A stretch of 64,000 nt of DNA from Bathynomus jamesi (Eukaryota > Arthropoda > Malacostraca > Isopoda > Cirolanidae), in contig JAJOZX010001870.1 of the NCBI GenBank assembly GCA_023014485.1, positions 330,001 to 394,000 of the forward strand, written 5' to 3'. Shown in pieces: positions 34,600 to 46,010 of this stretch. Under the pieces are notes generated by a model that was not told where the DNA came from, ran no database searches, and saw nothing but the letters and a program-made list of their open reading frames with translations. Within the stretch, counting starts at the first letter, position 1; each line of letters starts with the position of its first letter. A program made the translations under genes and the position numbers.

Positions 34600-36810
34600 T
34601 TTCAAACCAACAAAGACCCTAGGATCCACTCATGGCTGGTCTACCTAACTGTGTTCGTAATTGTGTATTGTGCATGTCCTCCGTGGTGGCGGAGGGGACC
34701 TACAATTTTACGTGGGTACCGAACCACAAAACATTAATTTTACTACTTTAAACCATACCCAATCTATCTACATATGCGTCTAATCGATTTTTAAACATGT
34801 TTATAGACGTGCTACTGATTACTTCTACCGGCAAACTAATCCACCTATTTACTATTCTCTGCGAAAAACAGTTTTTGGCAACTGCTGTCTCGAACCTTCT
34901 ACTTGTCAACTTACACCCGTTATTTCTAGTCCTATTATATTGAGATATTTCGAAAAAGATATCTCTATCTACGTTATCGAACCCATTCATAATTTTGAAA
35001 ACCTGGATTAGATCACCCCTTAGCCTCCTAGTCTCGAGTGTAGTCAATTTTAACTCCTTAAGCCTATCCTCGTACGACTTCGACCTAAGCGACGGAATCA
35101 TCTTAGTTGCTCGTCTTTGAACTCTTTCGATTTGGTCTATATCTTTTCGCATGTGCGGATTCCAAAATTGAATCGCGTACTCCAAGTGAGGTCTAACTAA
35201 TGATTTATAAAGAGGAACAATAATATCACGCGATTTGTACTCTAAATTCCGAGTTATAAAACCTAGCGCTTTGTTCGCTTTATTGACCGCTGCTGTAGTT
35301 TGTTTCGCTACTTTTAAGTCACCAGTGACTATAAATCCTAAATCTTTTTACTGCTCTACGCTTGATAACTCCTTCCCTGACATACTATACGCAAAACTAC
35401 CGTTACGCGAACCTATATGTAAAATTTTGCTCTTATCGACTTTACATCTCATTTGCCATGTGACTGACCAATCAACGATTTTATTCAGACCTTCCTGGAT
35501 TTTACCTCTATCTTCGTCATTAATCGCCCTACCACCCAGCTTCGTGTCATCCGCAAACTCTGAAACTGACTAGGCCGACATCTAAATCGTTAATATATAT
35601 AAGAAAGAGCAAGGGGCCCAATACAGAACCCTGAGGAACGCCGCTCGCTACATTAGCCCAGCACAACTCCGCTCCATCAACGACCACCTCTGTTTCCTAC
35701 CTCACAACCACTCTTCTATCCAATTTATTACTACACCACTGATTCCATGAGTCTTAGTTTTTTCAGTGAGTCTTTTGTGCGGTACGGTGTCAAACGCTTT
35801 TTTAAAATCTAAATACACTACATCAACCGCTCGATGACTATCGTAAACTTCCACCACGTTTTGAAAAAATTCTGAAAGATTAGTTAAGCAAGATTTGTTT
35901 CGCCTAAAACCGTGCTGCGTATTTCTAACCAAGTTATGCAATTCTTAGTGTTCGACTATACGATCCCTAATTATTGACTCCAGTAGCTTACCTACAACAG
36001 ACGTTAAACTGAATGGCCTATAATTTCCCGCCGCACCTTTATCGCCTTTCTTAAAGATATGTGTTACATTTGCTAACTTAAAATTATCTGGTACGCACCC
36101 CTCAGAAATAGACGCATTAAAAATTTTTGTTTGCGGCAAAACAATGCTTTCTTTCAATTCTTTTAGTTGTATGGGATATATGGAATCCGGCCTCATTGAT
36201 TTACGCATTTTCATTTTATCAATATAGTGCATTACCTCCCCTTCACTAACCACCACATTATCCAAAATATTACCATTATCAAAAGGTATTATGTCTATGA
36301 CCGTAGGGATATTCGTTACACCTTCTATAGTAAAAACTGACGTAAAAAATTCGTTTAGCAAGGTAGCCATTTCCTTGTTTTCAGAAACTAGCTCTCCGTT
36401 AAAATTTTTCACCGGCCCCAAGACACTTTTTACTGGATTCCTATTGTTGACGTATTGAAAGAATCGCTTGGGGTTTTCTTTGCTGTCACGAGCTATGGAG
36501 ATTTCAAATTCGCGCTTGGACTTTTTTATTACACTTTTCGCTTCACGCCTTGGAGATATGTAGTTGTTTCGTAACCACAAATTGTCTTTATCGCACTTAT
36601 GTAGCCTAAGCCCTATCTCTACTCTTTATAATATCCCCTACTCTAGAAGTAAACCACAAGGCTTGTTGTTTACTTTCGCACGCTTAATTTTGTACGGTAT
36701 ACATTCTTCATTTATAGTCTTAAATAATGTTTCAAACGATTCCCACATTAATTTTGCATTGGAGATCCCCATTACGTTTTCCCAATGGACGTGTGACAAC
36801 TCATGTATGT
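34600..36810 (-). mobile_element. CR1-like LINE, 5'-truncated
   Basis: This minus-strand non-LTR retrotransposon has its 3' untranslated region at about 34600-34747 and RT coding sequence up to about 36810. It differs from the LINE family at 1-3320. Several frameshifts and stops are present. Confidence 0.85.
34748..36810 (-). pseudogene. CR1-like LINE reverse transcriptase
   Basis: Reading from the 5' side, HVHWENVMG and WESFETLFKTIN (about 36700-36800) belong to the linker after the endonuclease. Then come [76 protein letters not shown] (about 35560) and the tail RVQRRATKMIP, ending NRLDAYVDRLGMV. The frame is broken at about 36600, 35943, 35600 and 35350. All RT motifs remain recognisable, so the copy is of moderate age. 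Confidence 0.87.
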
Positions 36811-36948
36811 ATGGATTGTATATGTATGGATTGTATGTGTATGTGTGTGTGTGTATATATATATATATATTAATGTAAAGAACGACGCTTGTATAGAAGA
36901 ACGTTCCGCACAAGATGAGGAGGGAGAACGAACAAATGAAAAATGAGG

Positions 36949-37020
36949 TAACCACCCTGGAATCGAACCCGGGATCTTCCGATTGCCGGTCAGATATGCT
37001 ATCCACTACCCCATGGGCCT
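36949..37020 (-). repeat. tRNA-like SINE head
   Basis: Internal promoter boxes A and B are present, but the acceptor stem does not pair, so it is not a functional tRNA gene. This is the inverted unit. Confidence 0.8.
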
Positions 37021-37264
37021 CGACTAATCAGAAGTCGTAATTCTCCTACATACGAGCAGAAACCAATGCCCTGAGGGGGCACCTCCCGCATGCCGCACTG
37101 TGTTGTTTACAGTTAAAATGTATATATGTGCGGTGTTCTTTACATTAATTATACTGTGTGTTGTTTGCAGTTAAAATGTATATATGTGCGGCATGCGAGG
37201 GGTGCCCCCTCAGGGCATTGGTTTCTGCTCGTATGTAGGAGAATTACGACTTCTGATTAATCGA

Positions 37265-37337
37265 GGCCCATGGTGTAGTGAATAGCATATCTGACCGGCA
37301 ATCGGAAGATCCCGGGTTCGATTCCCGGGTGGTACCT
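37265..37337 (+). repeat. tRNA-like SINE head
   Basis: Box A reads TGGTGTAGTGA and box B GGTTCGATTCC. The anticodon-like stem TCTGA..TCGGA pairs around CCGGCAA. The ends do not form an acceptor stem. Confidence 0.8.
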
Positions 37338-37514
37338 CATTTTTCATTTGTTCGTTCTCCCTCTTCATCTTGTGCGGAACGTTCTTCTATACAAGCGTCG
37401 ATATTGTGTGTTGTTTGCAGTTAAAATGTATATATGTGCGGCATGCGGGTGGTGCCCCCTCAGGGCATTGGTTTCTGCTCGTATGTAGGAGAATTACGAC
37501 TTCTGATTAATCGA

Positions 37515-37588
37515 GGCCCATGGTGTAGTGGATAGCATATCTGACCGGCAATCGGAAGATCCCGGGTTCGATTCCCGGGTGATTACCT
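37515..37588 (+). repeat. tRNA-like SINE head
   Basis: Same as the unit at 37265, with box A TGGTGTAGTGG. Confidence 0.8.
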
Positions 37589-37778
37589 CATTTTTCATTT
37601 GTTCGTTCTCCTTCCTCATCTTGTGCGGAACGTTCTTCTATACAAGCGTCGTTCTTTACATTAATTATACTGTGTGTTGTTTGCAGTTAAAATGTATATA
37701 TGTGCGGCATGCGGGAGGTGCCCCCTCAGGGCAATAGTTTCTGCTCGTATGTAGGAGAATTACGACTTCTGTTTAATC

Positions 37779-37853
37779 GAGGCCCATGGTGTAGTGGATA
37801 GCATATCTGACCGGCAATCGGAAGATCCCGGGTTCGATTCCCGGGTGGTTACC
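37779..37853 (+). repeat. tRNA-like SINE head
   Basis: This is the third direct unit. Its body ends at a TA tract (37957-38013) that precedes LINE copy 3. Confidence 0.8.
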
Positions 37854-37952
37854 TCATTTTTCATTTGTTCGTTCTCCCCCTTCATCTTGTGCGGAACGTT
37901 CTTCTATACAAGCGTCGTTCTTTACATTAATTATACTGTGTGTTGGTTGCAG

Positions 37953-37956
<4 letters not shown>

Positions 37957-38013
<57 letters not shown>
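37957..38013. repeat. (TA)n microsatellite
   Basis: A perfect tract lies between the SINE cluster and LINE copy 3. Confidence 0.95.
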
Positions 38014-38015
<2 letters not shown>

Positions 38016-38495
38016 ATTATATTAGTTTCCCTGCCCAGTGTGACGGTTACACGTGTTTCGTTTGAAGTCCGAATAAAAGTGATATTGCAATAAAAATCCA
38101 GCAGTTAATCCTTTTTAAGTTGTGCCAATTTTTGAGTGAATATTCAGTGAACACAGTCGTATGCCTATTTAAGTGGTAAAATAGCGGCGTATGTCGAAAT
38201 AACGCAAATAAAATTAAAGCTAATTAATCTATACAACGTTTTTTCAGAGTGCTTTCTCGCTGAGGATATCTAACTGCCCATCGAAAGGCAATATCCTTCA
38301 GTTATCCCCCGCGGTACACTCCAGGACACCAATCATTGAGAAACTACAGCGTGCCACATCCCCCATTCCCCACCTGACGAAATAACGGAAAAACCTTCTC
38401 TCCTTCATTTCTAAAGTCAAATCAAATACCTCACCTTATGCACTACCATTTTGAGTTAATATTTCGTGCACAATCATTTACATACCATTAGAAAT

Positions 38496-39276
38496 ATGTC
38501 AATGGTAAATCAATTCATACAACCCTGTGGATACTGTAAAAAAGAAACAGATGGATCAAAGGCAACTCGCTGCGATCTTTGCCAGACCTTAGTCGAATTT
38601 CAATGCCTGAGATGGAGCGACGAAGAAATCTCTCTTATATCAGGCGCTAAACAATTGAACGGAATCAAGTTCTTCTGCAAAAGCTACATCATCGAAATAA
38701 ACTCGTTTACGATTTTTAAGGCAGAACGAAACTACGAGGAAAAGGCAAAAGAGGAGTTTACAAATAGCGAACAGAGAGAAAAAATAGAAGGAACGGAGAA
38801 AATACGAGAGGAAACTGCGAAAAACGAACTGGGAAAAAAAAACAGAAAAAGCAGAAATAATAGAAATAAAAGAAGCACCATCAGAGGAAACAGAGGCACA
38901 AAATCAAATCCAAAGATTTCAAACAAAGGGCATTATCAGCAATAGGAAAAAATAAGTAGACAAAAATGAAACAATACTGAAACCACCAAAAACAAAGGCC
39001 CCAAGTAAAAATGTGGAAGAAACTATATGTAAATACTATGTGAAAAGAATTTGCAGATATAAGGGAGGGGAATGTATTTACGAACACCCTCCTGTGGGCA
39101 ACTGCTTTTGCAATAATGGTCGCTGCAAATTTGATGGAAAATGCAAATTCTACCATCCGGTCATTTGCAAGACTTACGCAACATATGGAACCTTCCAGTA
39201 CGGGAGAAAATGCTACTACCATCATCTTCCGACAAGTTCAAAGGACAAGTTCCAAATGACAACAGTAGGAATGTGA
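38496..39276 (+). pseudogene. LINE ORF1: PHD-like finger plus CCCH fingers (copy 3)
   Basis: The first frame has a PHD-like zinc finger (CGYCKKE, then RCDLCQTLVEFQCLRW, then FFC), then a Lys/Glu-rich helical stretch. After a stop near 38945 a second frame (39013-39276) carries CCCH fingers: C-x7-C-x6-C-x3-H in ICKYYVKRICRYKGGECIYE+H, then C-x6-C-x5-C-x3-H, then a degenerate third. ORF1 proteins of LINEs bind the element RNA. CCCH fingers, which bind RNA in many cellular proteins, are an unusual choice for that role. The start is the second Met (MSMVNQF). Confidence 0.75.
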
Positions 39277-39557
39277 GAAAAAATGTCCCCAAACAGCAAA
39301 CAAAGCACAAATACCACGCACCATTTTTTCAACATCTCGAACAAAATACGGCTGCTTAGTCTCATACAGCACATGCAACTGACACAGCTGGGTACCCTCA
39401 AACCGGAACGCTTCATGGCAAGAAGCTACCAGAACAAGTAGGCGGGAACGGATCCATCTCGGATGACCACAAGGATACAAAACACGCGATATCAAAGGAC
39501 AACGAACTTAAAATGCACAAGGGGCAATGCAAAACAAAGAACATAAACATTTTCCTT

Positions 39558-40354
39558 GCAAATATTCAATGAATAAAACCGAACAATTCACTGAACAAAG
39601 TTTCGTACTTGAAAGGTTTTATGGACAAAACAAGGGCGGACATCGTATGCCTCACAGAAACGCATCTTAAAGATTGCCAAGGAAACTGCGATAACTGCGA
39701 ACACGGTATTGATAAGAAAGAATTGCATATCGATGGATTCAACTTACTATTACTAAGAGCGGATAGAACAACGAGACGTAAAGGTGGCTGTGCTATTTAT
39801 ATACATGAGAGGCATATGACAGAGACGGTAATAAGTAAATCAAACGGCTTCGTGGAAACCCTTGCAGTGAAAATAGAGAAACTAAACGTGGTACTGATAG
39901 TTATCTATAGACCTCGAAACTCCCCAAATGAAAAGTTTTCGGATGCCATTGATGATATCAGAACCCTCATAAAGTCTGTAAACTCTCCATCCCCTAATAT
40001 AATAATAATTTTCCATTTGTAAAATACAAAAAGGTGGGTAGAAATATATTTATACAAGATAAGGGGGGCACAAAAGCGGAGCCAGGAGCAAGCAAAATGC
40101 TGATGGCTCTCACAAACGAGTTTATGCTGACACAGGAGATAACAGAAAATACCAAGAAAAATAACTGCCTTGATATGGTATTCACAAATAACACGAACTT
40201 GATTGCCGATATAAAAATAACTCCAACTATTATCTCAGACCACAATATAATAGAGTTATCAACAAATATGGCGATAACTTCAAAAGACAATACATATACG
40301 GAAGGAAGAAGCAAATTTGGGGCTTTTAACCTAAACGCCAAGACCATAAATTAG
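39558..40354 (+). pseudogene. LINE AP endonuclease domain (copy 3)
   Basis: The frame contains DIVCLTETHLKD, RRKGGCAIYIHERHM, VVLIVIYRPRN and, after a break at about 40010-40030 where GDFN should be, NNCLDMVFTNN and IISDHNIIE. These are the metal-binding and catalytic landmarks of the AP-type nuclease that nicks the target. The GDFN motif is destroyed, so this copy cannot nick DNA. Confidence 0.8.
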
Positions 40355-42360
40355 GAAGAAATCAGATCACACATGGCCCAAATAGAGTGGAGAACAGCTT
40401 TAGAGAATAAGACAACTGAGGAAATGCTAACAACCTTGGAAGAAAAGACGTTGAGAATTTTAGAAAAATATGCTCTGAAAGCACAGCCAAAATGAAAGAG
40501 GAACTGGCTAGAGAGGCAAAAGAGAAGAATATTCCGCAAAAGAAAGAGTAGCGACGAAGTTAACAAATTGTGGAGACAACAATGCCGGGAAAGTAATACA
40601 AGAAAAACTGGAGAGTATCGATAGGGAAATACAAACGCTGATAAAGGGCCATACAGAGAGGGAAGAGGAAAAGGAGGTAGAAGCAATAAAGGAAAATCCA
40701 AAATACTTCTACAGCTATGCGAAAAGCAAAACAAAAACGCACGCTACTATTGGGAATAATGAAACATTGAAAACCCAGTATGAATCGGTCTTCAGTACCC
40801 CAAAAAGTGACAAAGCGATACCTGACATAGATGCATTCTTCGAAGAGAAATTGCAAGGATTTTACCCCAGAAGATGTAGCGACAGCTATAGGACGAATGA
40901 AATCACATTCAGCTGCAGGTCCGGACAAATGGAACGCAATATTAATTAAAAACTGTGAAAATGAAATAGCTACACCCTTATACTGGATATGGAGAAGATC
41001 CCTAGACACTGGGGAAATACCGAACATCTTGAAAAGAGCAAACATTATCCCAATATATAAAGGCGGGGATAGATCTCAAGCAAAGAACTATACAGTAGAC
41101 CAGTGTCATTGACGTCCCACCTCACGAAAATATTTGAAAGAATAGTCAGAGAGAAAATCTATGACTTCTTGGAGACAATGGAATGATTCAACGAAAATCA
41201 ACACAGATTCCGATCGGGAAGATCATGCTTATCACAACTTATAGAGCATTATAACAATATCCTAGATGCACTTGAAGGCAATGAAAACTATGATGTCATA
41301 TACACGGATTTTGCTAAGGCTTTCGACAAGTGCCATCATGGTATAATAGCACATAAAATGAAACATATGGGAATAACAGGCAAAGTGGGAAAACGGCTCT
41401 ATATCATCATCAGAATCAGAAGTACGCAGCTCATTTCCACAAGGTACAGTGCTGGCCCCACTCCTCTTCATTATCATGCTAACAGACATAGACAGTGGGG
41501 TTAACAGTATAGTAACATCATTTGCGACGATACAAAGATCAGCAGAAAAATCAGCGATGCAAATGATGTGGAGGCCTTGCAGAGGGACACGAACAAAATA
41601 TACACATAGTCAGACGACAACAATATGACATTTAACACCCGAGAAATTTCAGCTCTTGAGATATGGTAGAAATGAGGAAATTAAACAGACTGCATATTAT
41701 GCTTCAGATAGACAGGAAATTCAGAGAAGCAAGAAAGCGGTCGACTTGTGGGTAATAATGACCGATGATGTCAAATTCAAGTCACAAAATCATATAGCAA
41801 TAAACAAAGCAAAAAGAGTCGCGGGACAGGTACTAAGAACGTTCAAAAGGAGGGACAAGACGGTAGTGATTCTCCTGCTGAGAACACTGATCATACCAAA
41901 ACTTGAATACTGCTTAGTTTTGACGTCCTCATATAAAAAGGTAGAAATTAATAAACTAGAAAAAACGCAGAGACATTTCACAGCCAAGATTAATGGCTGC
42001 AAAGAACTCAACTATTGGGAAAGACTACGTAAACTAAATCTGTGCTCCCTGGAAAGAAGAAGAAAAAGGTACACCATAATTTTCATATGGAAAATGATCG
42101 AAAAACTGGTACCAAACCTTAAACTAAACTAAACCCAATTACCATCCAAACAACGCTGGACAATAGGAAAGGCAGAATATGTAGTATTCCCAAACTAAAA
42201 GCCAGACAAGGGACCTCCTCAACTCTGAAGGAAAATAGCTTGGTTGTCAGGGTACCAAGACTTTTTAACCAGCTTCCTAAGGACCTCGAAAACGTTACAG
42301 GGGTCAAAGTTGAAGTCTTTAGAGAAGACTAGATGCCTGGCTCAAGACGGTACCAGATGA
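40355..42360 (+). pseudogene. LINE reverse transcriptase (copy 3)
   Basis: Fragments in several frames read AGPDKWNAILIKNC, IPIYKGGDRSQAKNY, then a degenerate HRFRSGRSCLSQL, TDFAKAFDKCHH, a broken FADD region (about 41520) and the tail IPKLEYCLVLTSSYKK..MIEKLVPNLKLN. At least six indels or stops interrupt it, including TAG at about 40354. It is older than copies 1 and 2. Confidence 0.85.
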
Positions 42361-42571
42361 GCCGGGTGTACCTGGCTATGTGCAGTGGAGAGCGCAAGAG
42401 AGCAACTCGCTCTTCCACCAAGCCAGGCCTAGAGGCGAGGCCACCAGCTTGACCTTCGTGTGAAGAGGGACCGACGCACGAAACCGCATCGAGGTTAACG
42501 AGGTGTGTATATTATATTATATATTATATATATATATTATATATATTATATACACACATATATTATATTAT

Positions 42572-44202
42572 ATAACATGTGGGACGCACTTTCAGGATGG
42601 ATTCAGGACCTGAAAACAATGAAAAAAGTTTATATAAACATGTCCGAAATCGCTTTGTTTCCGAGTTACAGCCCATTTTGTGTTCCAGCAATTCTTTCAG
42701 CAAACTGTTTACAAACATTGTTTGCCGACAATGTTTGTGAGTGTGTACAAGACTTATTTCATGTATTGCCTTGCCAATTGTAATTTTTAGGACACTCTAT
42801 AACATGTTTCAATATGGTTGAGTGTAGAGCCATCAGTCAGTCAGAGGTGCATCGCGGTGTTTCGCTGTTCGTATTCGTAACTTCTTACCGTGAATAAGTG
42901 CAGTCCAGTGAAAAAAAAACTTAAAAGTTTTTATGCTATTCAGTGATAGTGTGCATTTAAAGTGAGAATGGAGGCTTAGTCAAACAGAGAAATGGCAGCA
43001 TTGCATCTCATGTATGGACTTGCCGAGTGTACTGTAATGCAGCCGCAGCAAGACGTCTGTATGCGGAAAGTTTTCCGAATCGCCGTCTGCCAGATAAGAA
43101 GACCTTTCAGAGAATATACGAACGTCTTGGTGATACAGGATCATTCATCAAGCGAGTTTCAGATGGTGGTAGACCAATCAGCGCCAGAACTGTTGAGTTG
43201 GAGGAGCGGGTCCTGAATTGCGTGGAAGAACATCCTGGTGTCAGCACCCGAAGGATAGCAGCAGCAGAGAGTGTAAGATACACAATTGTGTGGAGAATTT
43301 TACAGGAACAACAGCTTTACCCATATCACATTCAGAGGGTACAAGGCCTTACTGAAGCTGATTTGCCACCACAAGAGGCTTTTTGTACTTGGTTCCTTCA
43401 ACAGTGTGCTCGCGATCCTCTTTTTCTATCCTCCGTATTGTTCTCTGATGAGGCTGCCTTCACAAGAAATGGCGTGATCAATTTTCACAACACTCATCAG
43501 TGGGCCGAAGAGAATCCGCGTGCCATCATCCAGTCAAAGCACCAACAACAATTTAGTATCAATGTATGGGCAGGACTTATTGCCGACAACTTAATCGGTC
43601 CTTTTGTTTTGCCTGGAAGATTACCAGGAGAATCCTATTCCAAATTTTAAGGAATGATTTAAGCGATTTACTAGATGAAGTTCCTCTTGGTGTCCGACGT
43701 CGTATGTGGTTTATGCGTGACGGCACTCCGCCTCATTTTAGTCGAATAGCCAGAGATTATTTGGATGACTATTTCCCTGATAAATGGATAGGTTGTGGAG
43801 GACCCATTGCGTGGCCTGCTCGCCCCCCGGACCTGAATCCATTCGATTTTTACCTGTGGGGTCATCTGAAATCCATTGTTTACGTGACACCCATAGACAA
43901 CGTTGAAATGCTTCGCCAAAGTGTAGAACAAGGATGCCAGAAAATCCGAGCAATTCCTGAAATGTTTGGTTGAACGCGTCAGGCAGTCTATGACGAGGCG
44001 TATTCAGGCGTGTATTCAAGCGCAAGGCGGTCATTTTGAGCACTTCCTTTAAAGGTAAGGCGGGTAATTGCTGAAACACATAAGGGGCTGTAACTCGGAA
44101 ACAAAGCGATTTCGGGCATATGTTTATATAAACTTTTTTCATTGTTTTGAAGTCCTGAATCCATCCTTAAAGTGCGTCCCACATGTTATGAAAGAAACAC
44201 CC

Positions 44203-44204
<2 letters not shown>
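42572..44204 (+). mobile_element. DD41D mariner with long terminal inverted repeats
   Basis: The left arm (from 42572, ATAACATGTGGGACGCAC) and right arm (about 44070-44190 reversed) match for about 120 bp. The right side continues to CACCCTG at 44204, the usual mariner end. The left side lacks that terminal 15 bp and starts in a TA tract, so its end is truncated. The flank on the right is TG repeat. Confidence 0.82.
42991..44052 (+). pseudogene. Mariner transposase (third copy), frameshifted
   Basis: The N-terminal HTH region reads RRLYAESFPNRRLPDKKTF, with RRIAAAESV in the second HTH. The catalytic Asp residues are in LFSDEAAF, MRDGTPPHF and PDLNPFDFYLWG, the last two separated by 41 residues. 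Frameshifts near 43029, 43640 and 43970 split it. Reading across them gives the full-length fold, ending near 44052 (GGHFEHFL). It is defective but recent enough that all three Asp survive. Confidence 0.85.

Positions 44205-44272
<68 letters not shown>
44205..44272. repeat. (TG)n(TA)n microsatellite
   Basis: The tract lies between mariner 3 and the second SINE cluster. It has the same order as at 36840-36868, before the first cluster. Confidence 0.92.
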
Positions 44273-44277
<5 letters not shown>

Positions 44278-44350
44278 GTAAAGAACGACGCTTGTATAGA
44301 AGAACGTTCCGCACAAGATGAGGAGGGAGAACGAACAAATGAAAAATGAG

Positions 44351-44426
44351 GTAACCACCCGGGAATCGAACCCGGATCTTCCGATTGCCGGTCAGATAGA
44401 TATGCTAACCACTACACCATGGGCCT
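44351..44426 (-). repeat. tRNA-like SINE head
   Basis: Box A and box B are present on the minus strand. There is no acceptor stem. Confidence 0.8.
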
Positions 44427-44675
44427 CGATTAATCAGAAGTCGTAATTCTCCTACATACGAGCAGAAACCAATGCCCTGAGGGGGCACGTCCCGCATGCC
44501 GCACATATATACATTTTAACTGCAAATAACACACAGTATAATTAATGTAAAGAACGACACTTGTATAGAAGAACGTTCCGCACAAGATGAGGAAGGAGAA
44601 CGAACAAATGAAAAATGCCCCCAGGGCATTGGTTTCTGCTCGTATGTAGGAGAATTACGACTTCTGATTAATCGA

Positions 44676-44753
44676 GGCCCATGGTGTAGTGGTTAGCATA
44701 TCTGACCTGACCGGCAATCGGAAGATCCCGGGTTCGATTCCCGGGTGGTTACC
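44676..44753 (+). repeat. tRNA-like SINE head
   Basis: Box A is TGGTGTAGTGG and box B GGTTCGATTCC. There is a 5-bp duplication in the anticodon-like stem. Confidence 0.8.
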
Positions 44754-44854
44754 TCATTTTTCATTTGTTCGTTCTCCTTCCTCATCTTGTGCGGAACGTT
44801 CTTCTATACAAGCGTCGTTCTTTACATTAATTATACTGTGTGTTGTTTGCAGTT

Positions 44855-44899
<45 letters not shown>

Positions 44900-44904
44900 T
44901 TGCT

Positions 44905-45464
44905 ACTTCCTTGCGAATGGATGCTTTGTTTCTCTCTCTGTATTAATATCCTAATAAGAAGGTAATAACTTCTCGGCGGTTTATTCTGTTTACACCCAAA
45001 AGTATATAAAGTATCAGTGAATTCGTGCATATAAATTATAAAGTGAAATTCATTAAATTTAAAAAATTGCCATGCAGTTTACACAAATTATCACCAGTTT
45101 AAAGTATATATTTTAATCGTAACACGGTTGACATTCGAGAAAAGTTTGAAACAAGGCAGGAAAAAGGTTATAAAACGCAAACGTCATAAAATCCTCGTGA
45201 CCGACACCCAGCGAAAGGAAAAGTAAAAAGAAAAGAAAAAATTGTGTTTATTTCATTAGAACAGCATGACCATGGGTGCAAATTCTCGCCTAATTTGTAA
45301 TCTGGGTAATTTGGAAACAACTGAAAATTCGGCCATCAGGTGTGATTTCTGTCAAAAACTGCACGACTATATCTGTATGAATTGGGAATGATAGAAAAAT
45401 ATCCCTCGTGTCGAACGCCAAACAAATCGCGGGGATCAAATTTATGTGTGACGCATGTACAGTC
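44905..45464 (+). mobile_element. LINE copy 4, 5' part
   Basis: A leader (to about 45267) is followed by the start of ORF1 (MTMGANSRL). ORF1 has the PHD-like finger RCDFCQKLHDYICMNW and, after one frameshift, KQIAGIKFMCDACT. The sequence stops abruptly at 45464, where transposon C begins. The continuation NSFAVFKEMEKAN is found at 59500, so C lies inside this LINE. Confidence 0.8.
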
Positions 45465-45835
45465 TAGGGTGGCCCACTTTTCAATTTTTTTTTTAAAGTA
45501 TAGGTTATCGTAGTTTTTCCCATTATTTGGCACTATACTAGCACATTGGTACCATTTTTACAAAAATTGATCAATATTTAGGGGTCTCGCATCGACCTTG
45601 AAATTACGAGGGTTTTTTTTTAAATGCGTACTTTTTAACTTTTTACTGAATCAAGATAAATCATTAAGTAGGGATGTTTTCTGAATCCTCTTGATCAAAG
45701 AAGTCGTTTGGTGTGCCTTCCAATGTCATACAACTAACGGTTTAAAAGTTGTGCCTGTATACAGGTAATACCAATGTGCTAGTATAGTGCCAAATAATGG
45801 GAAAAACCACGATCACCTATACTTTTCAAAAAAAT
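45465..45835 (+). repeat. Left terminal inverted repeat of element C
   Basis: This repeat matches 59117-59484 in reverse, with a few substitutions. It contains an internal palindrome: outer arm 45495-45551 and inner arm 45770-45827, about 218 bp apart. The segment TATTTAGGGGTCTCGC lies between them. Confidence 0.9.
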
Positions 45836-45944
45836 CAGCACATAGCAGACAAATAAGGAAGAAAGAAACAGTAACTTAAACAATCACTTTTGCATTGTAT
45901 TGACCACTATCACACGTCACTGGCTGCAACGTTGTCCCTCTGTG

Positions 45945-46010
45945 CTATGTCATCGTGGCGAGTGATGACTTCTTGAAGTCGCCGAGCTCTTTCCGGTTCT
46001 TTTCCACAAC
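45945..46010 (-). pseudogene. Former C-terminal tail of the lineage C transposase
   Basis: Directly after the TAA at 46011-46013 the same frame stays open for 21 codons (VVEKNRKELGDF, then KKSSLATMT) to TAG at 45945. The tail aligns with the last residues of lineages A and B (ALQVIEQSR.. and LLQIVAKHR..), where Gln stands in place of the stop. Confidence 0.65.

Larger units (their letters stand above)
36866..37950. mobile_element. tRNA-derived SINE cluster, one inverted and three direct units
   Basis: The unit of about 265 bp has a tRNA-like head (box A TGGTGTAGTGG, box B GGTTCGATTCC), a body with TCATTTGTTCGTTCTCC and GTGCGGAACGTTCTTC, and an ACAAGCGTCGTTC end. One unit is on the minus strand (head 36949-37020). 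Three follow on the plus strand with heads at 37265, 37515 and 37779 (spacing 250 and 264). The outer edges are TG/TA tracts. Confidence 0.85.
38030..42505 (+). mobile_element. LINE copy 3, near full length but decayed
   Basis: This is the same family as 1-3320. It has a 5' leader (38030-38500), ORF1 with zinc fingers, endonuclease, RT, and a 3' end at about 42505 (CGAAACCGCATCGAGGTTAAC). Many small indels break the frames. Confidence 0.88.
44275..44870. mobile_element. Second tRNA-derived SINE cluster, one inverted and one direct unit
   Basis: The inverted unit has its head at 44351-44426 and the direct unit at 44676-44753. The direct head has a small duplication, CTGACCTGACC. The direct unit ends at a TG/TA tract, followed by LINE copy 4. 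The arrangement repeats that at 36866-38030. Confidence 0.85.

Noticed and set aside
36949..37853. Functional tRNA genes
   Set aside because: Boxes A and B and an anticodon-like stem are present, but the acceptor stem does not pair and the units form a repeated SINE.
37528..38093. Open frames starting MDSISDRQSEDPGFDSR
   Set aside because: They are the SINE tRNA-like head and body read through by chance. The same peptide appears at every SINE unit, including the minus-strand one.
38732..39495. Minus-strand frames over LINE ORF1
   Set aside because: They are antisense to the zinc-finger ORF1, and the Phe/Leu/Ser richness reflects Lys/Glu codons on the other strand.
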